Position numbers and translations under genes: made by a program. The notes below the pieces were generated by a model. The model did no database searches and had not been told where the DNA came from. It worked only from the letters and a program-made list of their open reading frames with translations. Source: Salinicoccus halodurans (GTDB lineage Bacteria; Bacillota; Bacilli; Staphylococcales; Salinicoccaceae). Taken from it: DNA of 64,000 bases. This document shows positions 35,950 through 44,087 of the stretch, piece by piece (position 1 is the first letter of the stretch; each line of letters opens with the position of its first letter). The stretch is from positions 1 through 64,000 of the forward strand of contig NZ_FOTB01000004.1 in the NCBI RefSeq assembly GCF_900114445.1, given 5' to 3'.

Positions 35950-36858
35950 TTAAAGATGCCCGATGACCTGGAAATATGCAGCAACGGCCATCGCAATCGT
36001 CACACCGCCGAGCAGGATGCTGTTCCCGATGCCGAATTTAGTATCGTCCTTGAGTGTTTCAAACTCGAATATCCGCTGGCCTTCCGTCATCGCCTTCTTA
36101 TATCTCTGCTGGATATGCTTTGGCTTCTGGTTATAGCCACGGACGAATCTGGCATAAAGGCCGACGACCGGGATACAGCTGCCGTATTCCCGCACTTCTC
36201 CGTAATGGATCCAGAGTGCCTTGTTGCACATCTTCTGGATCTGTCCGATGGAGTGGCTGACGAAGAAGATCGTCTTGCCTTCCGCGCGGAACTCCTCCAT
36301 CCTTTTGATGCATTTATTCGCAAAAGTATCGTCTCCGACGGAGAGTGCCTCATCCACGATCAGCACGTCCGGATTGGTGTGGACGGCGATGGAGAAACCG
36401 AGACGCGACTGCATGCCGCTCGAGTAGTTCTTTATCGGCTGGTTCATGAAATCTTCAAGCTCGCTGAATTCGACGATGTCGTCATACTTCTCATCGATTT
36501 CACGCTCGCTCATGCCGTGCATCAGGCATTTCATGCGGATGTTCTCCCTGCCGGTGAGTTCCATGTTGAGGCCGGCGGAAATCGCGATGAGGGAGGCCTC
36601 GCCGTTCACTTCGATGCTGCCGGTGGACGGTTCGGATACTCCGCCGAGAAGATTGGACAATGTGGATTTGCCGGAGCCGTTAAGTCCGACGATGCCGACG
36701 GAATCGCCGGGCTCAACATCGAATGAGACGGCTCTCAGTGCCTGATAGTACTCCGTCTTCTTCTCCATGAACGGCACAATCATATTCCATAACTTCTTCT
36801 TGTTCTTGGTCACATTGTAGACTTTCGATACGTTGTGTACACGTACTTTATATTCCAT
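35950..36858 (-). CDS. tagH: Teichoic-acid-type ABC exporter ATPase (TarH/TagH-like), copy 2
   Basis: ATPase of 302 aa, the same length as copy 1. Walker A GLNGSGKSTL, signature NYSSGMQSRLGFS, Walker B VLIVDEALSVGD and switch His FFVSHSIG are intact. A C-terminal hydrophobic span (about 278-300, SILLGGVTIAMAVAAYFQVI) replaces the Lys-rich tail plus span of copy 1, so the tails differ while the ATPase cores are nearly the same. Its permease partner is at 41101, separated by four genes rather than adjoining. Codons are richer in G and C than in copy 1. It is likely the core wall-teichoic-acid exporter of this organism, but which copy is essential cannot be told. Confidence 0.9.
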   Translation of the reverse strand: MEYKVRVHNVSKVYNVTKNKKKLWNMIVPFMEKKTEYYQALRAVSFDVEPGDSVGIVGLNGSGKSTLSNLLGGVSEPSTGSIEVNGEASLIAISAGLNMELTGRENIRMKCLMHGMSEREIDEKYDDIVEFSELEDFMNQPIKNYSSGMQSRLGFSIAVHTNPDVLIVDEALSVGDDTFANKCIKRMEEFRAEGKTIFFVSHSIGQIQKMCNKALWIHYGEVREYGSCIPVVGLYARFVRGYNQKPKHIQQRYKKAMTEGQRIFEFETLKDDTKFGIGNSILLGGVTIAMAVAAYFQVIGHL

Positions 36859-36873
36859 ATTCTCACATCCAAA

Positions 36874-38952
36874 TTATTTAGAGCATGTAATCATGTCCGC
36901 TCTGTATAGATCTTTATTCAGCCGGCCGGCAAGCGTTTTGAATGTCGGCACGTACTCGTGGTATTCATGCTGGCGTGTGATTGCGATCCGTTCCTCCACC
37001 GTAGCATCCAGTATGCTGCCGGGTTCGGTGAACGCCCAGACGAAGCTCGAGCTGCCGCGGTAGTCACTGAGCTTCGACGGCACATACGGATTATAAGGCT
37101 TGATGCCGACCGTCTCCGCATCGAAGATCATCAGTATATCCAAACGTTCGGCCAGATTCAGGAACTCGAAGTACGAGACGTATGGATTGAGCGTGATGTA
37201 GTCTTTAAAATCACTGCCGTTGTAAAACCGCATCGTATTGCCCCGCAGGTTCGTGAATACATGGATTCTGAAGTTGTTGATGTTCTGATCATACAGCTGT
37301 TTGGCCACGAGTTCGATCTGCCTGAAACCGCGTGTATCATAGAAGTTGCCGAAGTATGCCAGGTTGATGGCCGTTGCGTCCAGCTTGTAGTAGGACTGCA
37401 CCAGACTGTACATGGGCTTCGGCGGTGTCGGATGCTGGCTGACTGTCGCCTTGGCAAGCACCAGTTCCCGGAGATCGGAATCAAACCGCTCGATCATATA
37501 CTGCAGCTGATGCGTGTTTGTGAATATCAGTTCATCCGCATAGATGAACGGCAGCACTTCGCACAGGTTGAATACATTGTCATTAATCAGCGCATGGTAT
37601 TTCGGATCCAGGTCCGCTTTCAGCTGTCCGATGTAGTCGTCGTCCTCCACCGGTGCATACCGCATTTCGGCGTTCACGTCCTTATGGAGCGGATCTGAAA
37701 ACTCCGCGACCCATTTCAGCTCCGGATTGTTCTTCTTGATCTCGTAGCCGAGGAAATGAGACTGCGTAAACATCGCCCGTGAATAAATTTCTTCGTACTT
37801 CGAGCGGTGGTTCAGGAACTGCTGATATCCGTTATGCATATAGCTTTCTATGCTGCCCCAGCTGCTGAATGCCTGAGGCCCGTCCAGCATGATCTGCGAA
37901 TCCAGCAGTTCGGAAACCAGATTCAGCAGTTTTTCGTCTTTTGTCCGGATGCGGTCCATGTTGTTGGAGATGATATCGACAATCTCCCCCGACTCATGGA
38001 TCCTTTTGGCCATGACGTTGCCGCTCGTATCATTGTACGGCGGGAAGCAGTACGCGAGCACCAGCTTTTTGGCGTCTCCTTTGTTGAGCGCCTTGTAGAA
38101 GATATTTTTGATGCCCAGTTTTTTCATGTCGCTGATGAGCGTCTCTTTTTCCAGCTCACCGCGGTCCAGCTTGTTTTTAAGCGGCACCGTAAGCTGCTTG
38201 TTGAAATGGTTCAGCATATCTGTGAGACGGGAATCGTATCTCTTCTGGAGCTGTGCGTCTATGCGGCTGATCATGATGAGCAGTTCTTCCGCCGACTCCG
38301 GAAATCCTCTGTCGAGCTCTTTACAGACTGTTACTGATTCGGATTTTTTAAGTTCTCCTCTGAGCGAGGCGATGGCCAGAAGCTGCTGCAGCCATATGTT
38401 CATGCGCAAATTCAGGCTTCCGCTGAATTCATGGACGAACAGCTTTGCGGATGGCAGGAGGACCGTGTTCTCCTTGACGAGTTTATCATAGAGTCCGTAA
38501 CCGGATCCTGCTTCTTCCAGATGATCGAATGTGTCGTAGAAATGCTTGTAGATTCTGCTGTCGACTCCGCGCGCTTCTTCAAAGCCGCATAATATGACAT
38601 CCTGCTTCTGCCAGGAGAAATCATAGTTGTCAACATCGATCTTCTGGTGTGCCGCGAGTATGATGAAGTGCGAGAATTTCACATAGAGTTTCGCATCCTC
38701 AACCGTCCCTCTGACGGCAAGGAGGTTCTCCCCTTCGGGGATTCTCTCATATACCGCTTCATCCGTTGTAGCGACGATGAGCTGTGTATTGGACGCGACC
38801 TGTCCGATATTGTGTACGACACTCTCATGCCACACGTCCACCGCCTGGATTACGGAAACACCGGGTTCATGTCCGGCGCCGAACTGCTCTATTTCCTTAT
38901 TGATATAGTCAGAGTTCACATCCTGCATGTTGATCTTGAAATCAATCTTCAT
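36874..38952 (-). CDS. Large glycosyltransferase, paralog of the 33441 gene with altered N-terminus
   Basis: Protein of 692 aa. The C-terminal GT-B-like domain (about 298-660) closely follows the 722-aa protein: LVLAYCFPPYNDTSGNVMAKRI, LKWVAEFSDPLHKDV, LAYFGNFYDTRGFRQ and PYVPSKLSDYRGSSSFVW. The N-terminal about 280 residues lie where the other protein has GT2, and some segments align in outline (GVSVIQAVDVWHESV for the nucleotide-binding strand), but the DxD motif is missing (FIILAAHQKID). This suggests a decayed GT2 fold. It ends 15 bp before tagH copy 2 and starts directly after the 38953 gene stop, so translation is probably coupled. Confidence 0.75.
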   Translation of the reverse strand: MKIDFKINMQDVNSDYINKEIEQFGAGHEPGVSVIQAVDVWHESVVHNIGQVASNTQLIVATTDEAVYERIPEGENLLAVRGTVEDAKLYVKFSHFIILAAHQKIDVDNYDFSWQKQDVILCGFEEARGVDSRIYKHFYDTFDHLEEAGSGYGLYDKLVKENTVLLPSAKLFVHEFSGSLNLRMNIWLQQLLAIASLRGELKKSESVTVCKELDRGFPESAEELLIMISRIDAQLQKRYDSRLTDMLNHFNKQLTVPLKNKLDRGELEKETLISDMKKLGIKNIFYKALNKGDAKKLVLAYCFPPYNDTSGNVMAKRIHESGEIVDIISNNMDRIRTKDEKLLNLVSELLDSQIMLDGPQAFSSWGSIESYMHNGYQQFLNHRSKYEEIYSRAMFTQSHFLGYEIKKNNPELKWVAEFSDPLHKDVNAEMRYAPVEDDDYIGQLKADLDPKYHALINDNVFNLCEVLPFIYADELIFTNTHQLQYMIERFDSDLRELVLAKATVSQHPTPPKPMYSLVQSYYKLDATAINLAYFGNFYDTRGFRQIELVAKQLYDQNINNFRIHVFTNLRGNTMRFYNGSDFKDYITLNPYVSYFEFLNLAERLDILMIFDAETVGIKPYNPYVPSKLSDYRGSSSFVWAFTEPGSILDATVEERIAITRQHEYHEYVPTFKTLAGRLNKDLYRADMITCSK

Positions 38953-39576
38953 CTAATGTTTCCCCTTTCTATTCCAATACGCCATCTGCAGCCGGCCGAG
39001 TTTGGATTTCCTCAGACGGTCAAGCCGCTCGAGTGCCTGCTTGTACTTGTCCATCACGTTCAGGTAACGTTCTTCAAGGTCTGCATCCTGCTTGACGCTG
39101 GCTGCTGCTTTCAGGTTGTCATACCGGGATTTCAGCTCCTGGTATTTCTGTGTCTCTGCACTCGCATCCGTCAGCAGGCTTTCTATGATTTCCATTTCGT
39201 ACGTCTTATTCTTAAGTTTCATATTGTGCCTGAGTGTGCGGAAACGTGCGCCAGCCGCCGCGTTCTTTTCCCCCGGCGTGAGGATGAACTTTCCCGCTTC
39301 AACCGCGATATCACTGACTTCGAGCCTGTCGATCAGTGCTTCTGTCAGTATTTCGGGGCTGAATATCAATTGGACGCGGTCCCGGTTTTCCGGCGGAATT
39401 TCTTGCGCGATCTGCACGATTTCTGTATCGCGTAGCACATCCACATCGATATGGATCTGCCCCTCTTCACTGAGCGCTGCCTCAAGGTCCCTTTTGAACG
39501 TATCCGGCGCATCCACTTCCAGGATATGACGGGTGTCTCTGGAATCGAGGTCCGTCACTTTAATCAGTCTGCTCAT
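38953..39576 (-). CDS. Hypothetical protein with C-terminal coiled coil
   Basis: Protein of 207 aa and unknown function, no signal peptide. The first about 100 residues alternate strands and helices (RHILEVDAPDTFKRDL, IHIDVDVLRDTEIVQIA). The rest is a long coiled coil (about 115-195) ending in SKLGRLQMAYWNRKGKH. That ending resembles GKLQTKYWQMRK at the end of the 15945-16949 protein in the other glycan block. It overlaps the upstream gene by 17 bp and abuts the downstream glycosyltransferase gene, so it is embedded in the operon and is likely an accessory or scaffold protein of the glycan machinery. Confidence 0.6.
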   Translation of the reverse strand: MSRLIKVTDLDSRDTRHILEVDAPDTFKRDLEAALSEEGQIHIDVDVLRDTEIVQIAQEIPPENRDRVQLIFSPEILTEALIDRLEVSDIAVEAGKFILTPGEKNAAAGARFRTLRHNMKLKNKTYEMEIIESLLTDASAETQKYQELKSRYDNLKAAASVKQDADLEERYLNVMDKYKQALERLDRLRKSKLGRLQMAYWNRKGKH

Positions 39577-39949
39577 TTTGCATCACCTTCTTAAAATTGA
39601 CACTCACTTTTTCCGAAACGATATCAAGGTCGTTTTCATGCTGGCGCGCGAACCCCTGGACAGTATACCTGCCTGCCGGGACATCCAGATTGAAAGTGTT
39701 GGACAGCTGGTACGGCAGTTTGAGCGTTTCAGTCTTCCCGGTGCGGTCGACCAGGTAGACTGCATAGGTCATTTTGTGACCGGTCGCATCTATGATCACC
39801 TGCAGCACGCCCCCTTTATCTTCCGTATGGACATCGTTGATGCGAAGCTTTGGGGATGCATTATTTACAAGTTCACTCGTCTCTTTCATAATTTGCCCGA
39901 TATGGCTTTCCAGATCATGATATGCTTTTTCCCAGTTAACTCCAGCCAC
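39560..39949 (-). CDS. Hypothetical beta-rich protein of the glycan operon
   Basis: Protein of 129 aa. A short helical start (WEKAYHDLESHIGQIM) precedes an Ig-like or jelly-roll-like beta domain (about 35-115: LRINDVHTEDKGGVLQVII, MTYAVYLVDRTGKTETL, GRYTVQGFARQHEND). No signal peptide is seen, and no catalytic motif was found. It overlaps the GT4 gene upstream by 14 bp and the coiled-coil gene downstream by 17 bp, strong evidence of co-translation. A carbohydrate- or protein-binding helper is possible but not shown. Confidence 0.58.
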   Translation of the reverse strand: MAGVNWEKAYHDLESHIGQIMKETSELVNNASPKLRINDVHTEDKGGVLQVIIDATGHKMTYAVYLVDRTGKTETLKLPYQLSNTFNLDVPAGRYTVQGFARQHENDLDIVSEKVSVNFKKVMQNEQTD

Positions 39950-41087
39950 TTGTAATCACCTCCAGTTCCTTTTTAATCACTGTATCGAGCCCCGCCTGCT
40001 GTTGGATGCTGACTGACGCCGCCTCGGACATTTCCAAATATTTCTTTGGATCCTTGTACAATTTGTCGTAGTGGGCCACCATTTCGTCCACGTCATCCCT
40101 TGTGGCGAGCATGCCCGTCCTGCCGTGCTCGACGAACTCCGGGATGCCGCCGATGGCGTTCGATACCGGCACAAGGCCGCTGCTCATCGCTTCGCCGATC
40201 GATACACCCTGTGAATCATGCCTCGACGGTCCGAGGAATACACCGTGTGCGCGGTGGATCTCCGGGATTTCATTCTGCGGGACGAATCTCTTATGCAGAT
40301 GGACATTGTCATACTTTTTCAGCGGCTGGTTTATTTTATTGAATAAAGGACCATCGCCGTAGAGATTGAATGTCAGCTTTTTGAAATAACGCTTTTTGCT
40401 GATCTTCTGTATGAAGTCGGCGGTCAGGTCATTCGCATAGTTCCGTGCGGTATACGGCCTGATGCTGCATATCGAGAGCCGGTCGCGCCTTTCCTTCCTG
40501 CGGTATGGGAATAGCTCCTCGTCCACTATGTTCGGGATGATGTAGTACCGCTCCGGCACGACGCCTGTATAGGGGTCGGCATACAGCTCCTTGAACTCTT
40601 TTGAAACGTAGACGAATTTTATATTGTAGGCATCACTCGTCATGATCTCACGCAGGAATTCCCGCTGTGTTTCAAACACGGTATCCTTCTTCTCGAGCTG
40701 TGCATCCAGCTTCTTGATGTCATCGAGGAAGTTGTAGTATCTCCGGTGCCAAGCCTCTGCTTCGAACCCGTGCAGCCAGACGACGATGTTCGGGCGCGCT
40801 TCTTCGGGCAGCTCCTTTATGCCGTGGAACATTTTCGGATTTATAAAATGGAACAGTGCCGTTCCGTACTCATTATCTTTCAAGTGCGATGCAATTTGAT
40901 ATTCATCCATGTACTTGATATGTACACCGTCATAAAATTTATCTTTCAGGACTTTGGTCGTGATCACGATGACATCCACATCGAGTCCCGCTTTCTGATA
41001 GGACTTGACGCGCCTGTGGAGGAATCCGTTGGCGTAGACTTTCTCCACCGTCGGATATGCATTGCAGACCAGCAGATACTTCTGCAT
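39936..41087 (-). CDS. Glycosyltransferase family 4 protein
   Basis: GT-B transferase of 383 aa. It begins MQKYLLVCNAYPTVEKVYANGF with the acceptor-side loop, then VVWLHGFEAEAWHRRYYNFLDD (about 103-124) and YYIIPNIVDEELFPYRRK (about 180). The donor region is GPSRHDSQGVSIGEAMSSGLVPVSNAIGGIPEF (about 293-325), with the EAMSSGLVPVSN motif clear. It is the second gene of the operon, 13 bp after tagG copy 2. It probably adds a sugar to the polymer exported by that transporter. Sugar and linkage are unknown. Confidence 0.87.
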   Translation of the reverse strand: MQKYLLVCNAYPTVEKVYANGFLHRRVKSYQKAGLDVDVIVITTKVLKDKFYDGVHIKYMDEYQIASHLKDNEYGTALFHFINPKMFHGIKELPEEARPNIVVWLHGFEAEAWHRRYYNFLDDIKKLDAQLEKKDTVFETQREFLREIMTSDAYNIKFVYVSKEFKELYADPYTGVVPERYYIIPNIVDEELFPYRRKERRDRLSICSIRPYTARNYANDLTADFIQKISKKRYFKKLTFNLYGDGPLFNKINQPLKKYDNVHLHKRFVPQNEIPEIHRAHGVFLGPSRHDSQGVSIGEAMSSGLVPVSNAIGGIPEFVEHGRTGMLATRDDVDEMVAHYDKLYKDPKKYLEMSEAASVSIQQQAGLDTVIKKELEVITSGWS

Positions 41088-41100
41088 TAAAATACCACCT

Positions 41101-41910
41101 TTACAAGTAATCGATCAGTTTATATCTGAATTTCATGTGGAGATAACTTCCAATCATGAGCAGGAATACAGTAATGCTCCAGAAATACAGATGATCTATG
41201 CCGTCACCGTATAAAAATCCGTCGCCGTAGATCAGCGCATTACGGAAAGTCTGGACCAGATAGGCAAACGGATTCAGATCGGAGACCATCTGGAGCAGTC
41301 CGCCGCGCTCCCCTGCCTGCCAGAAGATCGGTGTCAGGAAGAATCCCATGCGGATGAAGTTCTGCAGGACGTTCCTGAAGTCCCGTACCAGTATGATCAG
41401 CGTGCTCATCACGAGCGTAATCGCAAAGATCAGTGCGAATGACGCAACCAGGAAGTAGACGAGCCCCAGGAAGTAGATTGGATTGCTGTACTGGTTGAAT
41501 AAAGAGATCAGGCCGATGATGACCGTCATGAAGAACAGGTTGATCAGGCTGTTCGTAAACGAAATCGACAGCAGGACACTCGACGGGAACCGCATCTTCG
41601 TCACAAGCCCCAGCTGGGCATATATCGAATTTGAACCAATGTTGATCGCCTGGGAAATGAACAGCCACGGGAAAAGGCCCGAAATCAGATAGATGATGAA
41701 CGGAATCTCCGCATCCGGTGCCGTCGCCCCGCGGAGTCCGAGCCCGAATATCATATAGTAGATGGCAGCCTGCATCAGCGGCTGGAGGATATTCCAGAAC
41801 AGGCCGAGATAATGGTTCGAGTATTCACTTTTGATGTTGTACAGGGAAAGCTTCCATATCAGATGGAGATTCCTGTATTGTTCATTTAAGAGTTTGATTA
41901 CATGGTTCAT
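41101..41910 (-). CDS. tagG: Teichoic-acid-type ABC exporter permease (TarG/TagG-like), copy 2
   Basis: ABC-2 permease of 269 aa, the same length as copy 1 and very similar throughout, including IKSEYSNHYLGLFWNILQPLMQ, SGLFPWLFISQAINIGSNS and FFLTPIFWQAGE. It is the first gene of the operon that runs to 33441 and contains its ATPase four genes later. The order permease, GT4, three further proteins, ATPase, then further GT is unusual, since TarG and TarH normally adjoin. Codon use is of the higher-GC type, matching the core genome. This points to it being the resident copy, with copy 1 belonging to the acquired island. That reading is inferred. Confidence 0.9.
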   Translation of the reverse strand: MNHVIKLLNEQYRNLHLIWKLSLYNIKSEYSNHYLGLFWNILQPLMQAAIYYMIFGLGLRGATAPDAEIPFIIYLISGLFPWLFISQAINIGSNSIYAQLGLVTKMRFPSSVLLSISFTNSLINLFFMTVIIGLISLFNQYSNPIYFLGLVYFLVASFALIFAITLVMSTLIILVRDFRNVLQNFIRMGFFLTPIFWQAGERGGLLQMVSDLNPFAYLVQTFRNALIYGDGFLYGDGIDHLYFWSITVFLLMIGSYLHMKFRYKLIDYL

Positions 41911-42034
41911 TCTATTCCCTCTAAGCCTAAAGATATTTTATTCTGAAATTTGATTTTAACAATTTCCTGTCTGTTTCACTAACTATTCTATTATAGAACG
42001 AATGCCTGCGGGTGTCATATGATAACGCAGTAAA

Positions 42035-42078
42035 GTAAAAAAGCGGACAGAAGCGCATTTCTCCACTTCAGCCCGCAG
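42035..42078 (-). terminator. Terminator after the acyltransferase gene
   Basis: On the minus strand GCGGGCTGAAG pairs with CTTCTGTCCGC (one mismatch, one G-T pair) around a 12-nt loop, followed by TTTTTT. The left arm overlaps the last codons of the gene ending at 42068. Confidence 0.8.
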
Positions 42079-43048
42079 TTTTTGGAATTCCGGTGTTCTG
42101 ACCGAGAAGCAGTTTTTTCGTGATTCTCGAGCGTGACATCAAAGCGCCGATCATGACCGGAATCGCCACCCCGAAGAAAGTGAACTCGAACGTGGTCACG
42201 TCATAATCGAGCACTGTTCTGAAGAATATGTTCACCGGCAGATGCAGGTACATGATGACGATCGAGTATCTGCCCACCACTTCCAGAATACTTTTGATCC
42301 TGTAGTGTGTCAGCAGTGTGCTGAGGTAGATGACCGGCATGAAGAACGTGAGCGGAATGATGATATCCATGAACACGTTGTTCAGACGGGTCATCTTCAG
42401 ATTCAGATAATGGTCCATGAAGCCATTCGCATTGAGCACGATGAAAAAGATCGCGATCATAGCTGAGCCGGCCGCCAGCGGAAGTGAATTGTTGTATTTT
42501 ACGATGAAATTCCTGCCAAAGTACCCGAGCGAGTAGTAGAATACCGCCACAAGCACGACATCCATGTTCCAGAAGAAATCGAATGATGCAAGGACAGGGA
42601 TATGCCCCGCTGTGAAGAGTGCCAGGATGATGAAAATCTGCACCCGTTTCCTGAGCGGGCTCAGGAGTCCGAGTAGAATCTGGGTCAGCAGCAGAACCGT
42701 TATGAACCAGAACACACCGTACGGCCCCTGCAGCACCCTGCCGCCGTAGAAAAGCGTTGCGATGTGCCCGAATATCATATCTAGATTATGTAAATTGAAG
42801 ACGACGAAAATCAGTATGCCGTACATGAAATAGGGAAGCATCAAGCGACGCACCTTTGCCCAGGCCCATGAGAAAAAGTCCTTTATCCATACCGGCTTGA
42901 ACAGTATGCCGGATAGGAAGAAGAATAAAGGAATCCTGAACCAGCCCAGATAAACATCAAGATAAGCATGACCCGCATGACCGAGCACAACAAGTATGAT
43001 GCTGAGCGCCTTCGCGATATCCAGCCATTCTATCCGTTTTCCTGCCAT
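42068..43048 (-). CDS. Acyltransferase family 3 membrane protein
   Basis: Integral membrane O-acyltransferase of 326 aa. It has about ten hydrophobic spans, beginning with IEWLDIAKALSIILVVLGHAG (His in the active-site HxG-like position) and FRIPLFFFLSGILFKPVWI, both family signatures. Such enzymes move an acetyl or succinyl group onto surface glycans. The frame opens at 43066, but GGAG eight bases before the ATG at 43048 makes that the better start. It is a single-gene unit upstream of the tarG operon and probably decorates the local glycopolymer. No SGNH domain is fused to it. Confidence 0.86.
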   Translation of the reverse strand: MAGKRIEWLDIAKALSIILVVLGHAGHAYLDVYLGWFRIPLFFFLSGILFKPVWIKDFFSWAWAKVRRLMLPYFMYGILIFVVFNLHNLDMIFGHIATLFYGGRVLQGPYGVFWFITVLLLTQILLGLLSPLRKRVQIFIILALFTAGHIPVLASFDFFWNMDVVLVAVFYYSLGYFGRNFIVKYNNSLPLAAGSAMIAIFFIVLNANGFMDHYLNLKMTRLNNVFMDIIIPLTFFMPVIYLSTLLTHYRIKSILEVVGRYSIVIMYLHLPVNIFFRTVLDYDVTTFEFTFFGVAIPVMIGALMSRSRITKKLLLGQNTGIPKTAG

Positions 43049-43066
43049 GATCATTACTCCGTTCAT

Positions 43067-43551
43067 TTATGATGATATATTCATATCGGTACGATTACTT
43101 TCAACTTGATAAATTTTATCATTATTCATATTTGATTGTCATTTGATATCCGGCCAATTCGCACTCCTTTACACAATCTTTACAATCGCTTATCTGAAAT
43201 CTGTTTTCACCGCTACATTCATCTTGCTATATTAACTTGATAAATCTTATCCTGATTCCATGTTCAATGTCATGGAATCCTATGCTGTCTTACTTTTCGT
43301 GATTCTCGACAAAAATTTTTAAAAGAACTCAGGAATTTAATTTCTGAGTTCTATTTTCAAGCTCTATAATAAATGAAGTCACCACAACCCATAGAAAAGG
43401 GGAACATTTTCATTTGTGGTTGACGGTGACGGAAACGGACAACAAAGACCTTTGACGCGCCGGGGAGTCGGCACGGAGTGGATATCTGGTGGTTTAGGAA
43501 AATGGAGGTCTGGTGTCAAAAAAAGACCGATCTCCTAGTTAAAGGGATCGG
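43067..43551. other. Intergenic stretch between acyltransferase and toxin gene
   Basis: No gene was recognised in this 485 bp. The first 170 bp are AT-rich and hold two related dyads (ACTTGATAAATTTTATC near 43108 and ACTTGATAAATCTTATC near 43232), possible operator copies for the acyltransferase promoter. A hairpin at 43324-43352 (AGAACTCAG / CTGAGTTCT) is followed by a short T-run on the plus strand. From about 43380 to 43520 the sequence looks like a non-coding remnant of unclear origin. Confidence 0.4.
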
Positions 43552-43553
43552 CT
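43518..43553 (-). terminator. Terminator of the toxin-antitoxin unit
   Basis: On the minus strand GCCGATCCC pairs with GGAGATCGGT (one bulged A) around a short loop and is followed by TCTTTTTTTG. It begins at the toxin stop codon. Confidence 0.78.
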
Positions 43554-43821
43554 ATGGTTTATAAATATCTTTACGATGTCCAATATTAACAATTATGATT
43601 TTGATTTCATCCTGGTCAATATCTGCCAGGATTCGATAATTCCCGACACGGTAGCGCCAGTAATCCTTTAATTGACCTTGCAATGCTTTCCCGTGTTGCT
43701 TCGGATTGGTGGCGTTTTGCAGATTCTTTTCAATCCAAGAGACAATCATGCGTTGCTGACGTTTGTCAATTTTCGACAGGCTCTTAACGGCTTTTTTCTC
43801 GTATACCACACGATACATCAT
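43552..43821 (-). CDS. RelE/ParE-family toxin of a type II toxin-antitoxin system
   Basis: Protein of 89 aa with the RelE fold: YRVVYEKKAVKSLSKIDKRQQRMI at the start, the core HGKALQGQLKDYWRYRVGNYRILADID (about 44-70) and the C-terminal strand IKIIIVNIGHRKDIY, with the Arg, Tyr and His positions typical of mRNA interferases. RelE toxins cut mRNA in the ribosome and stop translation. It starts 1 bp after the antitoxin stop, so translation is coupled. Two ATG codons lie in tandem at the start. A terminator overlaps its end. It looks intact, so the system is probably functional. Confidence 0.9.
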   Translation of the reverse strand: MMYRVVYEKKAVKSLSKIDKRQQRMIVSWIEKNLQNATNPKQHGKALQGQLKDYWRYRVGNYRILADIDQDEIKIIIVNIGHRKDIYKP

Positions 43822-43822
43822 G

Positions 43823-44050
43823 TTACAGACCCAGCATTTTCTTCATTTCATCATGCTCATAAACCGTGACATCATCGGTCTCAAGCTGATTTTCATACGC
43901 TTTAATCGCGTCTAAATCCAATTCATCTTCTATTCTTTCTTCGAGCGTCTGCTTCATAAGGGTGGATAAAGGCACATCGTACATTTTTGCGTATTCCTCA
44001 AATACTTTTTGTTCCATTTCATTCAATCGCACTGTAATTGTACCCATCAT
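43823..44050 (-). CDS. RelB/DinJ-type antitoxin
   Basis: Protein of 75 aa that should bind and neutralise the toxin encoded directly downstream. The N-terminal ribbon-helix-helix-like region (MGTITVRLNEMEQKVFEEYAK, then VPLSTLMKQTLEERIEDEL) binds DNA. The acidic C-terminus (ENQLETDDVTVYEHDEMKKML) should wrap the toxin. AAAGGA lies six bases before the first ATG. The complex probably represses its own promoter: a TGTGTAACACA palindrome lies at 44077-44087, just upstream. It is a single TA pair with no sign of mobile-element genes on either side. Confidence 0.85.
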   Translation of the reverse strand: MMGTITVRLNEMEQKVFEEYAKMYDVPLSTLMKQTLEERIEDELDLDAIKAYENQLETDDVTVYEHDEMKKMLGL

Positions 44051-44076
44051 CAGTCATCCTTTCTGATTTCCTATAC

Positions 44077-44087
44077 TGTGTAACACA
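44077..44087 (-). promoter_or_regulatory. Candidate operator of the toxin-antitoxin unit
   Basis: TGTGTAACACA is an 11-bp palindrome 27 bp before the antitoxin ATG, within a region that also carries a -10-like TACAAT on the minus strand. Autoregulation at such a palindrome is usual for RelBE-type systems. Confidence 0.4.

Noticed and set aside
38647-39435. Plus-strand 262-codon gene opposite the glycan operon
   Set aside because: It is antisense to two genes whose overlaps and motifs make them certain. Its composition is that of a shadow frame.
43380-43520. Remnant of an insertion sequence next to the toxin-antitoxin unit
   Set aside because: The base composition looks foreign, but no transposase fragment or paired terminal repeats could be identified.
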